DNA of 64,000 bases. Origin: Pseudovibrio sp. Alg231-02 (GTDB lineage Bacteria > Pseudomonadota > Alphaproteobacteria > Rhizobiales > Stappiaceae). Within the stretch, counting starts at the first letter, position 1. Each line of letters starts with the position of its first letter. The notes beneath the pieces were generated by a model. The model was not told the origin of the DNA, made no database searches, and worked only from the letters and a program-made list of their open reading frames with translations. The position numbers were made by a program, and so were the translations under genes. Of this stretch, positions 42,107-50,896 are shown one piece after another. The stretch lies in NCBI RefSeq assembly GCF_900143565.1, contig NZ_FREX01000001.1, forward strand, positions 883,068 to 947,067. Direction: 5' to 3'.

Positions 42107-42946
42107 TTAACCAAAACGGCCTGTGATGTAGTCCTGCGTGCGCTGGTCTTTTGGGTTGGTGAAGATGTCGTTGGTCAACCCCTCTTCCACCAGATTACCC
42201 AGATGGAAGAACGCGGTGCGCTGGGATACACGTGCGGCCTGCTGCATGGAGTGGGTTACGATAACGATGGTGTAGTTCTGGCGCAGCTCGTCCATCAGCT
42301 CTTCCACTTTCGCGGTGGCAATCGGGTCGAGCGCAGAACACGGCTCATCCATCAGGATCACTTCCGGAGACACAGCGATTGCGCGCGCGATGCACAAGCG
42401 CTGCTGCTGGCCACCGGAAAGGCCTGTACCCGGCTCGTCTAGACGGTCTTTCACTTCTTCAAACAACCCTGCACGCTGCAGGGAACTTGCGACGATATCT
42501 TCCAGATCCGACTTGCCTTGTGCCAGACCGTGGATGCGTGGGCCGTAGGCCACGTTCTCGAAGATTGATTTCGGAAACGGGTTGGGCTTCTGGAACACCA
42601 TGCCAACACGGGCCCGCAGTTCCACCACATCAATGCGCGGGTCGTAGACATCGTCATTGTCGAGGAGAATGTCGCCTTGCACGCGGCAGATGTCGATGGT
42701 GTCGTTCATGCGGTTCAGACAGCGCAGGAAGGTGGACTTGCCGCAACCAGACGGGCCGATCAGCGCTGTCACCTGATTTTTGCGGACATCCAGATCGACA
42801 CCATGAAGGGCCTGCTTGTCGCCGTAAAACACTTTTACATCGCGGCCACGCATCTTGAGTGTTTCGCCTTCAGCTGAAACGGCTGGAGGGGCGCTCATTG
42901 TTGTATCCATTGCACTCTCGGTGTCTGTGGTCATTTCCAATGCCAT
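42107..42946 (-). CDS. pstB: phosphate ABC transporter ATP-binding protein PstB
   Basis: A 279-residue ABC ATPase: Walker [21 protein letters not shown], signature [16 protein letters not shown], Walker [14 protein letters not shown], and the switch histidine in [13 protein letters not shown]. The C-terminus [16 protein letters not shown] is PstB-specific. I chose ATG 42946 with AAGG upstream; an in-frame extension to 43009 would run into pstA. Confidence 0.96.
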   Translation of the reverse strand: MALEMTTDTESAMDTTMSAPPAVSAEGETLKMRGRDVKVFYGDKQALHGVDLDVRKNQVTALIGPSGCGKSTFLRCLNRMNDTIDICRVQGDILLDNDDVYDPRIDVVELRARVGMVFQKPNPFPKSIFENVAYGPRIHGLAQGKSDLEDIVASSLQRAGLFEEVKDRLDEPGTGLSGGQQQRLCIARAIAVSPEVILMDEPCSALDPIATAKVEELMDELRQNYTIVIVTHSMQQAARVSQRTAFFHLGNLVEEGLTNDIFTNPKDQRTQDYITGRFG

Positions 42947-42962
42947 GATCTTGCCTTTCAAA

Positions 42963-44810
42963 TCACCAGCGGCGCTCAAAACGTTTACGAAGGACGATTG
43001 CGATTGCATTCATCGAGATCAGGAAGCCGAGCAGCACCATGATCGCGGCAGAGGTTTTCTGCTGGAAGGCAGGTTCGGGAAAGTCTGCCCACATGAAGAT
43101 CTGAACTGGCAGCACGGTAGAGGGATCAACCGGACTTGCCGGGATATCTACAATGAAGGCCACCATGCCGATCATGAGAAGCGGTGCGGTCTCACCCAGT
43201 GCCTGTGCCATGCCGATGATGGTTCCGGTCAGGATGCCCGGCATTGCCAGTGGCAGCACATGATGGAACACGGCCTGCAAGCGGGAGGCTCCGACGCCGA
43301 GCGCGGCTTCGCGAATGCTTGGTGGCACGGCCTGAAGCGCTGCACGGGAGGCGATGATGATGGTTGGCAGAGTCATGAGCGCCAGCACCATACCGCCAAC
43401 AACGGGCGCCGATCTCGGTAATCCGAAGACGTTAAGGAACACCGCCAGACCAAGCAAGCCGAACACGATGGACGGCACGGCTGCGAGGTTGTTGATGTTC
43501 ACCTCAATCAGGTGTGTCCAGCGGTTCTTTGGTGCAAACTCTTCCAGATAGATTGCGGCAGACACACCAATTGGGAACGAGAGGGACAGGGTAACGAGCA
43601 TGGTCCAGAAGGAACCAACGGCTGCGCCCCAAATGCCTGCCATCTCCGGCTCACGGCTTGCGCCGGACTTGAAGAAGATAGAGTTCCACTCGTTTGCAAC
43701 AGTGCCTTTGGAGACCAGATAGTCGGTGTAGGCGATTTCTTTGTCTGAAAACTTGCGGAAACTTTCCGGCGTTTCCAGCTCTTCAATGCCCCACTGGCCA
43801 GCTGGTACGGCAGCATCCGTAGACAGCGGAATGAAGGCTGTTCCGGTGACGCTGGTTGGTGTCACCTTCTCCGCTTTAATGGTTCCGCCGTTCACCTCTA
43901 CAAAGAAACTTGGCATGTTGGCGTTGAGTGTGCCGCCCGTGCCAATGTTGGCAAGGCGGCCCTGCAGAGTAACCAGTTCAGCTTTTTGCTTTTCCAGCGC
44001 ACTCATGATCTTGACCAGAGCGGCTTTATTGCCTTCAACCTCAGAGGTCAGGCGCTGTGCAACGAGAGGGTCTTTCTCATTGGCCAAGCGGGTCTCCAAG
44101 CCTGCGATCTTGGTTTTCACGCTGATTTCTGATCGGCCACGCGCTTCGATCTTGCCTGTCAGAAGTTCGATTTCACGATCATAATAGGTCTTCAACGCCG
44201 CAAGGACCTGCTCAAACTCAGGCTTCTGCGCACTGATGGTCACCTGACCGTCCGTGCCGGAAACTGTTGCTGCGCTTGAGGTGGCGATCTCGGTTTTCTT
44301 TGTGATCAGACCTTTGACATAAAGGTCGGCAAAGTCGGAGAGCGGGATTGCAACCGGACCGGTCCCACCCAGTATGGATGGATCGGCTATTGCTTGCTTT
44401 TGCAGCGTGACATTGGCACCGGAGGACACCAGAGAATAAAGCACACGGCGGTTTTTACGGTCGGAAGCGAATGGCAATTCTGCCTTCAGTCCGTCGCGAA
44501 TGATCTTGTTGTAGCTTGCGCCAGCCGGATTGGCAGGATCGACCTTTTCTGCGCTCAGATTGAGCGGTACACTTACGTAGTTGTAAGTGAAGGCAGGCAA
44601 GCCTGAGCCGACAATTGTGAAGAGCAGCAGAACCAGAAACGTTGCAGCCAGTGCGATGGCACCCATGCCGTAAGCTTTGAAGCGCGCTTCCATGCTGTAG
44701 CGCTTTTTCAGGCGTTTGCGAGCTTCGTCTGTCGTATGGACGCCGGAAGGAATGCCTTTGACACGCCCGTCAATGGCAGTACCGGCAGTGTCCTGAGCGA
44801 TATCAATCAT
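42963..44810 (-). CDS. pstA: phosphate ABC transporter permease PstA, with enlarged periplasmic region
   Basis: A 615-residue permease. The C-terminal third (about 395-615) is the usual PstA transmembrane domain with the EAA-type loop ([21 protein letters not shown]). The N-terminal part is an alphaproteobacterial DUF3333-like segment (one membrane helix, about 48-72) but contains an extra coiled-coil stretch, about residues 197-288 ([53 protein letters not shown]). From memory, related PstA proteins are near 430-440 residues, so about 170 are extra. Its start overlaps the pstC end by 8 bases. Confidence 0.93.
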   Translation of the reverse strand: MIDIAQDTAGTAIDGRVKGIPSGVHTTDEARKRLKKRYSMEARFKAYGMGAIALAATFLVLLLFTIVGSGLPAFTYNYVSVPLNLSAEKVDPANPAGASYNKIIRDGLKAELPFASDRKNRRVLYSLVSSGANVTLQKQAIADPSILGGTGPVAIPLSDFADLYVKGLITKKTEIATSSAATVSGTDGQVTISAQKPEFEQVLAALKTYYDREIELLTGKIEARGRSEISVKTKIAGLETRLANEKDPLVAQRLTSEVEGNKAALVKIMSALEKQKAELVTLQGRLANIGTGGTLNANMPSFFVEVNGGTIKAEKVTPTSVTGTAFIPLSTDAAVPAGQWGIEELETPESFRKFSDKEIAYTDYLVSKGTVANEWNSIFFKSGASREPEMAGIWGAAVGSFWTMLVTLSLSFPIGVSAAIYLEEFAPKNRWTHLIEVNINNLAAVPSIVFGLLGLAVFLNVFGLPRSAPVVGGMVLALMTLPTIIIASRAALQAVPPSIREAALGVGASRLQAVFHHVLPLAMPGILTGTIIGMAQALGETAPLLMIGMVAFIVDIPASPVDPSTVLPVQIFMWADFPEPAFQQKTSAAIMVLLGFLISMNAIAIVLRKRFERRW

Positions 44811-46191
44811 ACTGTTCCCTATATTTCTTCACGACGCGCAGAGCGAAGATGTTCAGAGCAAGTGTGATGCAGAAGAGGAGAAGACCGAGTGCAAATGCTG
44901 CGAGTGTTTTCGCGCTGTCGAATTCCTGGTCACCGACCAGCAAGGTGACGATTTGCACGGTCACGGTTGTTACAGCTTCCAGCGGGTTTGCCGTTATGTT
45001 TGCGGCAAGCCCTGCAGCCATCACCACGATCATGGTTTCACCAATGGCGCGGGAGATAGCGAGGATGAGAGCGGACACGATGCCCGGAAGAGCGGCTGGC
45101 AGAACAACCCGGCGGATTGTTTCCGACTTGGTGGCACCAAGACCGGCAGAGCCATCGCGCAGTGACTGTGGTACCGCGTTGATCACATCGTCAGAAAGGG
45201 AGGAGACGAACGGAATGATCATAATGCCCATGACAAGGCCAGCTGCCAGCGCAGATTCTGAACTGACTGACAGGCCGATGCTTTCGCCCCAGCCACGGAT
45301 AAAGGGTGCCACAGTCAGCGCCGCGAAGAAGCCGTAGACCACGGTTGGAATGCCAGCCAGAATTTCCAGAACCGGCTTTGCAATGGCGCGCACTGGCGTG
45401 CTTGCATAATCGGAGAGGTAAATTGCTGAGAGCAGACCAACGGGCGCGGCTACGAAAATAGCAATTGCTGTGATCAGCATGGTGCCAACCAGAAGCGGGA
45501 TTGCACCGAAGATTTCTGTATTGGCTTCGCCGTGCTCGGCCCCTGCCCCTTCAAAGGCGCTTTGCGGGCTCCAGTGAGTGCCGAAGACGAAATCCAGAAT
45601 TGGGATCTGGCGGAAGAACATCAAGCTTTCGAAGATAAGCGAGAGAACGATGCCAATGGTGGTGAAGATCGCGACAGCGGAGCACAGGATCAGCAGTGCC
45701 ATGACGGTGCGCTCTACAAAATGACGGGCTCGCATTGTCGGTGTGATGGTGCGATTGCCGTACCACAGACCACCAGCAACCAAAGCGATGATCAGCGTTG
45801 TTTTAAGAATGAATGATGTTTGAGCAAGTGAGCTGAACACTTCAGCCGCCTGCTCTTTGCCGGCATCAGAGAAGGCCACGATGCCGCCGAATGCGATGGC
45901 GCGCGCGTCCCGCAAGAATGCCTGAAGTTCTGCTTTCGACAGTCCTGCAACACTCTCGGCCTTCGCGCTGATTACCATTGTATCAAGCAAGCGCGGCTCA
46001 ACGATTGCCCATGCAATCAAAAGGACAAATGCTGGAAGAGCGGCCAGAATGGCCAGGTATCCACCATGGTAGCTTGGACGGGAATGCAGTGCAGAGAGCT
46101 GATGACCAGCAACCTGCATAGCCCGGAAACGCCCGTAGACATTAGCGGTTACGAAGACCAGTAGAAGAAGGGCAGCGTAAGTCCAGAACAT
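44803..46191 (-). CDS. pstC: phosphate ABC transporter permease PstC
   Basis: A 462-residue permease with the long N-terminal region typical of alphaproteobacterial PstC. Membrane helices lie at the start (FWTYAALLLLVFVTANVYG) and about 45-65. The transporter core begins near residue 160, and the EAA-type loop is NAVPQSLRDGSAGLGATKSE. It forms the membrane channel with PstA. A stable hairpin separates it from pstS. Confidence 0.94.
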   Translation of the reverse strand: MFWTYAALLLLVFVTANVYGRFRAMQVAGHQLSALHSRPSYHGGYLAILAALPAFVLLIAWAIVEPRLLDTMVISAKAESVAGLSKAELQAFLRDARAIAFGGIVAFSDAGKEQAAEVFSSLAQTSFILKTTLIIALVAGGLWYGNRTITPTMRARHFVERTVMALLILCSAVAIFTTIGIVLSLIFESLMFFRQIPILDFVFGTHWSPQSAFEGAGAEHGEANTEIFGAIPLLVGTMLITAIAIFVAAPVGLLSAIYLSDYASTPVRAIAKPVLEILAGIPTVVYGFFAALTVAPFIRGWGESIGLSVSSESALAAGLVMGIMIIPFVSSLSDDVINAVPQSLRDGSAGLGATKSETIRRVVLPAALPGIVSALILAISRAIGETMIVVMAAGLAANITANPLEAVTTVTVQIVTLLVGDQEFDSAKTLAAFALGLLLFCITLALNIFALRVVKKYREQYD

Positions 46192-46237
46192 TTGTTGTGT
46201 CGCCTTATCTGGCTTTAATTTTTGAAGGATGCAGGAA

Positions 46238-46264
46238 AGCGGTCAGCTGGACATGCTGACCGCT
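46238..46264 (-). other. stem-loop between pstS and pstC
   Basis: AGCGGTCAGC and GCTGACCGCT form a perfect 10-bp stem around TGGACAT, without a T-run. Such stems after binding-protein genes commonly protect the upstream mRNA or partly stop transcription, giving more PstS than membrane components. Confidence 0.65.
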
Positions 46265-46280
46265 CTCTTAGCGTTTGCAA

Positions 46281-47300
46281 TTAGAATGCAAGTGGTGTCA
46301 GCGCTGCTGCAGATTTGGAAACTGCTGCACGGTCAGCTGCTGGCATCGGGATCAGACCCTTGTCAGCCAGGTAACCTTCGTCACCCCATGTGTCTTCATT
46401 GGTGAACTCACCGAGGTATTCAGCGATACCTGGGATTACGCCAACGTGCTCTTTCTTGATGTAGAAGTACAAAGAGCGGGACACTGGGTAGTCGCCTGCA
46501 GCAATTGCATCAAATGTTGGTGCAACGCCTGCGATGTTTGCGCCCTGGATCTTGTCAGCGTTCTGATCAAGGAAGGAGAAACCGAAGATGCCGAGTGCAT
46601 TCGGGTTCGCATCAAGCTTCTGAACGATCAGGTTGTCGTTCTCACCAGCTTCGATGTACGCACCATCTTCACGAACTTCGTGACACGCTTTTTTCTTCAG
46701 ACCGAGGTCAGCAGCACCTGGTACCATTTTACAGCCGCCCTGCATTGCCAGCTCGGCAAATGCGTCACGGGTACCGGATGTTGGTGGAGGGCCAAGCACT
46801 TCGATCTTCGAGTTAGGAAGGGAAGGATCAATGTCTGCCCAGGTCTGGTATGGGTTTGCAACCAGTTTGCCGTCCACTGGAACTTCTTTCGCAAGCGCGA
46901 GGAAGATCTGAGCCAGTGTCAGGTCCAGCTGAGTGCCAGCCTTGGAGTTCGCAAGAACGATGCCGTCGAAACCGACAGTAACTTCTACTGGGGTTACGCC
47001 AGCTTCGTTACACTTCACCAGCTCCTTGCCCTTCATGCGGCGGGAAGCATTGGTGATGTCAGGAGTGTTTTCGCCAACGCCTTCACAGAAGAGCTTGATG
47101 CCGCCACCTGAACCAGTGGATTCAACAACTGGTGTTTTGAAGTTTGTCTTCTGACCAAACTGCTCAGCTACAGCTGTTGCAAATGGGAAAACAGTGGAAG
47201 AACCAACGATCTGAATCTGATCACGAGCCTGTGCGGAACCAGCAGCAATGGTACCTGCGAGAGCGAGCGCTGCAACGCTTGCGAATGCCTTGATTTTCAC
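46281..47300 (-). CDS. pstS: phosphate-binding protein PstS
   Basis: A 339-residue periplasmic phosphate receptor. The signal peptide is ASVAALALAGTIAAGSAQA. Phosphate contacts are in QIVGSSTVFPFATAVAEQF, STGSGGGIKLFCEG and ITNASRRMKGKE, with TSGTRDAFAEL further on. It delivers phosphate to PstCA. A long leader (about 190 bases) carrying palindromic repeats lies between the Pho boxes and the ATG. Confidence 0.95.
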   Translation of the reverse strand: MKIKAFASVAALALAGTIAAGSAQARDQIQIVGSSTVFPFATAVAEQFGQKTNFKTPVVESTGSGGGIKLFCEGVGENTPDITNASRRMKGKELVKCNEAGVTPVEVTVGFDGIVLANSKAGTQLDLTLAQIFLALAKEVPVDGKLVANPYQTWADIDPSLPNSKIEVLGPPPTSGTRDAFAELAMQGGCKMVPGAADLGLKKKACHEVREDGAYIEAGENDNLIVQKLDANPNALGIFGFSFLDQNADKIQGANIAGVAPTFDAIAAGDYPVSRSLYFYIKKEHVGVIPGIAEYLGEFTNEDTWGDEGYLADKGLIPMPAADRAAVSKSAAALTPLAF

Positions 47301-47327
47301 CTGAAGTCTCCTGGGAGTCTTGGTTTA

Positions 47328-47366
47328 AGAGCGCGTTGCGTTCATAATATTCACACAACGTGCTCT
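47328..47366. repeat. hairpin repeat in the pstS leader
   Basis: AGAGCGCGTTG (47328-47338) and CAACGTGCTCT (47356-47366) pair with one mismatch. The AGAGCGCGTT edge is the inverse of the family B repeat's end that follows it, so the two may be parts of one element. Confidence 0.55.
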
Positions 47367-47429
47367 CATCTTTGCTTGAGCGAATTCTTTTCGTTTGATT
47401 GAAACCAATCAAACGGAACGCGCTCTAAA
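47367..47429 (+). repeat. dispersed repeat, family B (intact hairpin)
   Basis: Contains TGAGCGAATTCTTTTCGTTT followed by a perfect hairpin CGTTTGATTG-AAAC-CAATCAAACG (47392-47415), and ends GAACGCGCTCTA. The related, degenerate copy is at 35350-35406. It lies inside the untranslated leader of pstS. Confidence 0.75.
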
Positions 47430-47493
47430 CTGTTTAACTACGTTCACCTCACAGCGCCCCGGCTGCGAGCTGGCTGTAACCTAGCGTTTGGCT

Positions 47494-47533
47494 GTGATGG
47501 TTATATGAACGTTGCGTATCAGTTTTATGACAT
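47494..47533 (-). promoter_or_regulatory. pstS: tandem Pho boxes upstream of pstS
   Basis: On the minus strand four heptamers with an 11-base period: ATGTCAT-AAAA-CTGATAC-GCAA, then CGTTCAT-ATAA-CCATCAC. They match the CTGTCAT-n4-CTGTCAC Pho-box pattern, the first box best. PhoB binding here would drive pstS and the genes after it. Confidence 0.7.
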
Positions 47534-47561
47534 TGCAAGCATTTGAATTTATTAGATTATT

Positions 47562-48938
47562 TTAATCGATATCATTTTCATCATAAATAACAGCGCCGGG
47601 TATGAACACGCGGAAGCAGGCGCCTTCATCTGGTTTGCTCTCAATTTCCAGGCGAGCCCTGTGCCTTGTCAGAATGTGTTTTACGATGGCCAGACCGAGG
47701 CCTGTCCCCTTCATCTGACGGCTCGTGACCACGTCAACCCGATAGAAACGCTCGGTTAACCGCGGCAGGTGCTCAGGATCAATGCCCGGACCGAAGTCGC
47801 GGACCTCTGCAATCCAATGTGGTGTCTCGGTGGAATCAGGGTCGAGGCGGCATGTGACATCGACTCGGCCCCCGCTTGAGCCGTATTTCAGCGCGTTTTC
47901 GATGAGATTGCTGAAGACCTGTACGAGTTCGTCTTTCTCACCGCGAATCTCGGCAGGTTCCTCAGGCACATTCACATTCACCTCAACACCCGATTCTTTC
48001 GCGACCGGGAGCAAAGTTTCTACGGAATGACGCATGATCAGGCTGAGATCCACGAGGGTTTCCGGCTGCACGTGCACCTTCATCTCAATGCGGGACAGAG
48101 ACAGAAGGTCGTCAATGAGGCGGCGCATGCGCTCTGCCTGATCCAGCATAATACCGAGGAACTGGTCCTGTGCCTTCGGGTCGCCCTTGGCTGGGCCCTG
48201 CAGAGTTTCAATGAAGCCTGTCAGTGATGCCAGCGGGGTGCGTAATTCATGGGAGGCGTTGGCGACAAAGTCAGCCCGCATCCGCTCCAGACGGCGGGCT
48301 TCGGTCAGGTCGCGAATGACAACGAGAATGAGACCCGGGCGTCCGCGAGGGACGGCGAGGTTTCCGCTGGAAACGGACCAGAGCGGCGCGATGTGCGCTT
48401 CCAGCCAGAGTTCCATCGGCACCTTCTCGGTCCAGTCGATGACTTCTGTAGAGCCACCATTGGAGACACGGTCCAGCGCTTCCAGCAGCGATGGCGCGCG
48501 GATACGGAAGGACAGAGGATCGCCAACTGCAATGGTGCCGAAGCGGCGCTGTGCAGCGAGGTTCACGTATTGAGTGGTGCCACGATAATCGACGACGAAG
48601 CACGGGTCTGGCAGGGCGTTGACGGCAGACTTCATGCCGCGGTCAACAATCTCGCTGGCTTCCTTGCGGCTGACACCGCTTGGTGCTTTGACCTTGGTGC
48701 GGCTTTTCATACCGCCGCCGATGACCAGAACAAAAATGAGGGCGTATGCGAAGAACGAGGCCCAGACGGGTACGTCGAAGGCTATGGAGAAGAGAGCAAA
48801 AATGCCGGCAGATGCCAGAAGGATCCAGCGCACATCAACGGGTTTGCGATAAACCGCACGCCGGTTGAGACCTAATCTCAACGGCTCCTGATTGGCCTGC
48901 TTTTCTTCCTTGTCGGTATCCAGGGACATACGTGCCAC
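47562..48938 (-). CDS. phoR: phosphate regulon sensor histidine kinase PhoR
   Basis: A 458-residue membrane histidine kinase. Two membrane helices lie at about residues 39-75, followed by a PAS-like segment (about 105-205, DPCFVVDYRGTTQYVNLAAQ). The HisKA block is ANASHELRTPLASLTGFIET with the phosphorylated His. The ATPase has NLIENALKYGSSGG, REVRDFGPGIDPEHL-like motifs (residues VRDFGPGIDP) and GTGLGLAIVKHIL. It phosphorylates PhoB and is inhibited through Pst and PhoU. It is the first gene of the pho/pst block, 33 bases before the Pho boxes. Confidence 0.93.
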   Translation of the reverse strand: MARMSLDTDKEEKQANQEPLRLGLNRRAVYRKPVDVRWILLASAGIFALFSIAFDVPVWASFFAYALIFVLVIGGGMKSRTKVKAPSGVSRKEASEIVDRGMKSAVNALPDPCFVVDYRGTTQYVNLAAQRRFGTIAVGDPLSFRIRAPSLLEALDRVSNGGSTEVIDWTEKVPMELWLEAHIAPLWSVSSGNLAVPRGRPGLILVVIRDLTEARRLERMRADFVANASHELRTPLASLTGFIETLQGPAKGDPKAQDQFLGIMLDQAERMRRLIDDLLSLSRIEMKVHVQPETLVDLSLIMRHSVETLLPVAKESGVEVNVNVPEEPAEIRGEKDELVQVFSNLIENALKYGSSGGRVDVTCRLDPDSTETPHWIAEVRDFGPGIDPEHLPRLTERFYRVDVVTSRQMKGTGLGLAIVKHILTRHRARLEIESKPDEGACFRVFIPGAVIYDENDID

Positions 48939-49273
48939 TCTCTAAACGCCGCTGTGCGTTTACGTTGTTTTTCTTTCAAGACTGGCCGAGAATTTAACAG
49001 GGCCAGCATGACATTCTCGCGACGGCGGCACCTCATTTCTTCAGTTTTCCCAACTGGAGATTGTCAAAGACGTAGCGAAACCAAGGATCTTAGAGGGCCT
49101 GCGCCCAAGGGCAAACAATGTTTATCCGCTGAGATCGTATCGACGAGTTGCTGCGGTTATATATTTAGCAGGTTTAACAAATCAAGCAGAAGAGAAGCTG
49201 AGGAATAATAATTAATCGGCAAACCTTCATTTGCGCCAGTGCAGACGTCATGCAACTATCATGTTTGGCGTCT

Positions 49274-49312
49274 AAAGCAGTTCGCATTTAAGTTGAAACA
49301 CCTGAACTGCTT
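49274..49312. repeat. inverted-repeat element AAAGCAGTTC…GAACTGCTTT
   Basis: AAAGCAGTTC and GAACTGCTTT are perfect 10-bp inverted ends around GCATTTAAGTTGAAACACCT. It is followed 14 bases later by a family A repeat. The sequence resembles palindromic intergenic units I recall from Rhizobiales genomes. Confidence 0.7.
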
Positions 49313-49326
49313 TATTCTTTGTTTTT

Positions 49327-49371
49327 GCGTATCTTTATCCGAAAATCGGTTTCCACTTTTCGGAGATACGC
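49327..49371 (+). repeat. dispersed palindromic repeat, family A (near consensus)
   Basis: GCGTATCTTTATCCGAAAAT followed by CGGTTTCCACTTTTCGG and AGATACGC. It is the best-preserved copy; CCGAAAA and TTTTCGG are exact complements and the ends GCGTATC/GATACGC also pair, giving a double hairpin. Confidence 0.8.
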
Positions 49372-49517
49372 TGTAGTGCTCAATTGAAGTGCAGTGTCCT
49401 CCCCCTCTTACCTTTGGTAATTGTATTTAAATGGCCTGCGTCTTTAAATAGGTCTTGCGAGCGGTGTTCGGCATCTATGATTGGACCGCTTATGTGGGGT
49501 GTAACGAAGGGCGAACG

Positions 49518-50099
49518 ATGGAAGAGATTCTCGAAAAGCTGGAAGCTGCGATTGCACAGGAGGATTGGGCGGTAGCGGAAAAGTACATTCTTCTCATGCT
49601 GGAGGAGGATGAGACCAACCCGAGCCTTTGGTACAACCTTGGCCTTGTGCGCCGCCGTGCGGGCAACAATGTGCAGGCCCTTGAGAATTTCGAGAAGACA
49701 CTGGACCTCAATCCGCAACACAAAGGCGCGATGTTTGAACGGGCTGCGGCTTGTCTAGACATGGAGGATTTTGCCTCAGCGCTCAATGACTTTGCCGAGT
49801 TCACCGCCGCCTACCCTGATGATAGCGACGGATTGCTGAACCTTGCCCGCATCGCACTGCACATGGAGGTTCCGGACCTGGCCCTGCAAGCCTTCCAAAA
49901 GCGGGCCGAGCTGGAAAATGATGCTGAGAATATTCTTGGTGCAGCAGAAGCCATGCAGATGCAGGGCAATGATGAAGGCATCAATATGTTGCGACGATTG
50001 TTTGCCAACAATCCGCCTGTGCGCCCTGAATTGCTGAAAATTATGAGCCAGGGATCCTTCGGGCGCGTGCCATTGAACTCGAAAGCTATGCTTCCATAA
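49518..50099 (+). CDS. tetratricopeptide repeat protein
   Basis: A 193-residue protein of about four TPR-like helical pairs: MEEILEKLEAAIAQEDWAVA, NPSLWYNLGLVRRRAGNNVQ, HKGAMFERAAACLDMEDFAS and SDGLLNLARIALHMEVPDLA. It has no signal peptide or catalytic domain and probably acts as an adaptor. AAGGG lies 8 bases before ATG 49518, so I reject the in-frame start at 49455. Partners unknown. Confidence 0.78.
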   Translation: MEEILEKLEAAIAQEDWAVAEKYILLMLEEDETNPSLWYNLGLVRRRAGNNVQALENFEKTLDLNPQHKGAMFERAAACLDMEDFASALNDFAEFTAAYPDDSDGLLNLARIALHMEVPDLALQAFQKRAELENDAENILGAAEAMQMQGNDEGINMLRRLFANNPPVRPELLKIMSQGSFGRVPLNSKAMLP

Positions 50100-50119
50100 G
50101 ACGGCCTTTGACTGGCCTC

Positions 50120-50836
50120 TTAAGCCTCAACGGAGCGCTTGGCACGGACAGATTTGCGGTAGTGGCCCGGTTCTGCCTGTAGTTTGCCTTGTGTGTCCAG
50201 ATGGGTTTCGAACTCGGCTTCATCCATCGGAGCGCAATCCAGCTCCAACGCCTCTCGCTTGAATGGGAAAGCTTGCGCGATCGGGGTGCCTGCTTTTAAC
50301 GTGCCTTCGAATTTTGGGTCTTTCCAAAGCGCTGGAAAATGAACGAAGCCGCCTTTGAAGCGGTCACAATCCACCACACCTGCCAGTGTTCTGAACGGCA
50401 ACTCTTCGCGATTAAGCGGATGGGTGAAGAGCAGTGAGATGCCTTCAGGGGCCTCGATGCTCCAGAAATTGTTGAGCTTGATGATGAAATCACCCGGATT
50501 CGTGCCCAGCGGAGCACCGGTTGCCTGTTCTGGCACATGCAGGCCGATGGGTGATCGGGTTTGTTGTGCTTTAGGTGAGACTGGCTTTGGCCAGTGCCAT
50601 GAAAACTCGCCGCCTTTCATCGTCACATCACAGGGCAGCTTGAAGAGGATGCCCGTTGAAAAGCCGTCGATGATTGGTGGGCAGTGTTTGAGTGTGCGCA
50701 CCTGTTCGCTGCCCAGCAACTCACTTTCAGCCGTTGAAGGGATATCTTTCAACCAGTCAGGCAGTGATGCCTTTGCTTCTACCGGCTCAGGAATATGTCC
50801 GTGAAGTTCTGGCAGGCAACGAAACTTGAGCTTCAT
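50120..50836 (-). CDS. uncharacterised protein, DUF6065-like
   Basis: A 238-residue soluble protein that I do not recognise with certainty. It has no signal peptide or membrane helix. The middle part (KHCPPIIDGFSTGILFKLPCDVTM, then WSIEAPEGISLLFTHPLNRE and DRFKGGFVHFPALWKD) resembles a family of unknown function found in bacteria and phages (DUF6065 by recollection): a beta-rich fold with conserved tryptophans and prolines. The C-terminus (ETHLDTQGKLQAEPGHYRKS) is charged. It converges with the TPR gene. I propose no function. Confidence 0.5.
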   Translation of the reverse strand: MKLKFRCLPELHGHIPEPVEAKASLPDWLKDIPSTAESELLGSEQVRTLKHCPPIIDGFSTGILFKLPCDVTMKGGEFSWHWPKPVSPKAQQTRSPIGLHVPEQATGAPLGTNPGDFIIKLNNFWSIEAPEGISLLFTHPLNREELPFRTLAGVVDCDRFKGGFVHFPALWKDPKFEGTLKAGTPIAQAFPFKREALELDCAPMDEAEFETHLDTQGKLQAEPGHYRKSVRAKRSVEA

Positions 50837-50850
50837 GAAGGCTCCTAAAT

Positions 50851-50896
50851 GCGTCTCTTAATCTGAAATCCAGCGCCCACTTCTCAGTGATACGCC
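50851..50896 (+). repeat. dispersed palindromic repeat, family A (diverged)
   Basis: GCGTCTCTTAATCTGAAATC then CAGCGCCCACTTCTCAGTGATACGCC. It lies between two minus-strand genes at 50120 and 50897, immediately upstream of the first. Confidence 0.6.

Larger units (their letters stand above)
48939..49517. other. intergenic region with composite repeat
   Basis: About 580 bases between divergent phoR and the TPR gene. Apart from the two adjacent repeats at 49274-49371 I see no gene, RNA or clear promoter. Small ORFs here look like chance. Confidence 0.6.
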
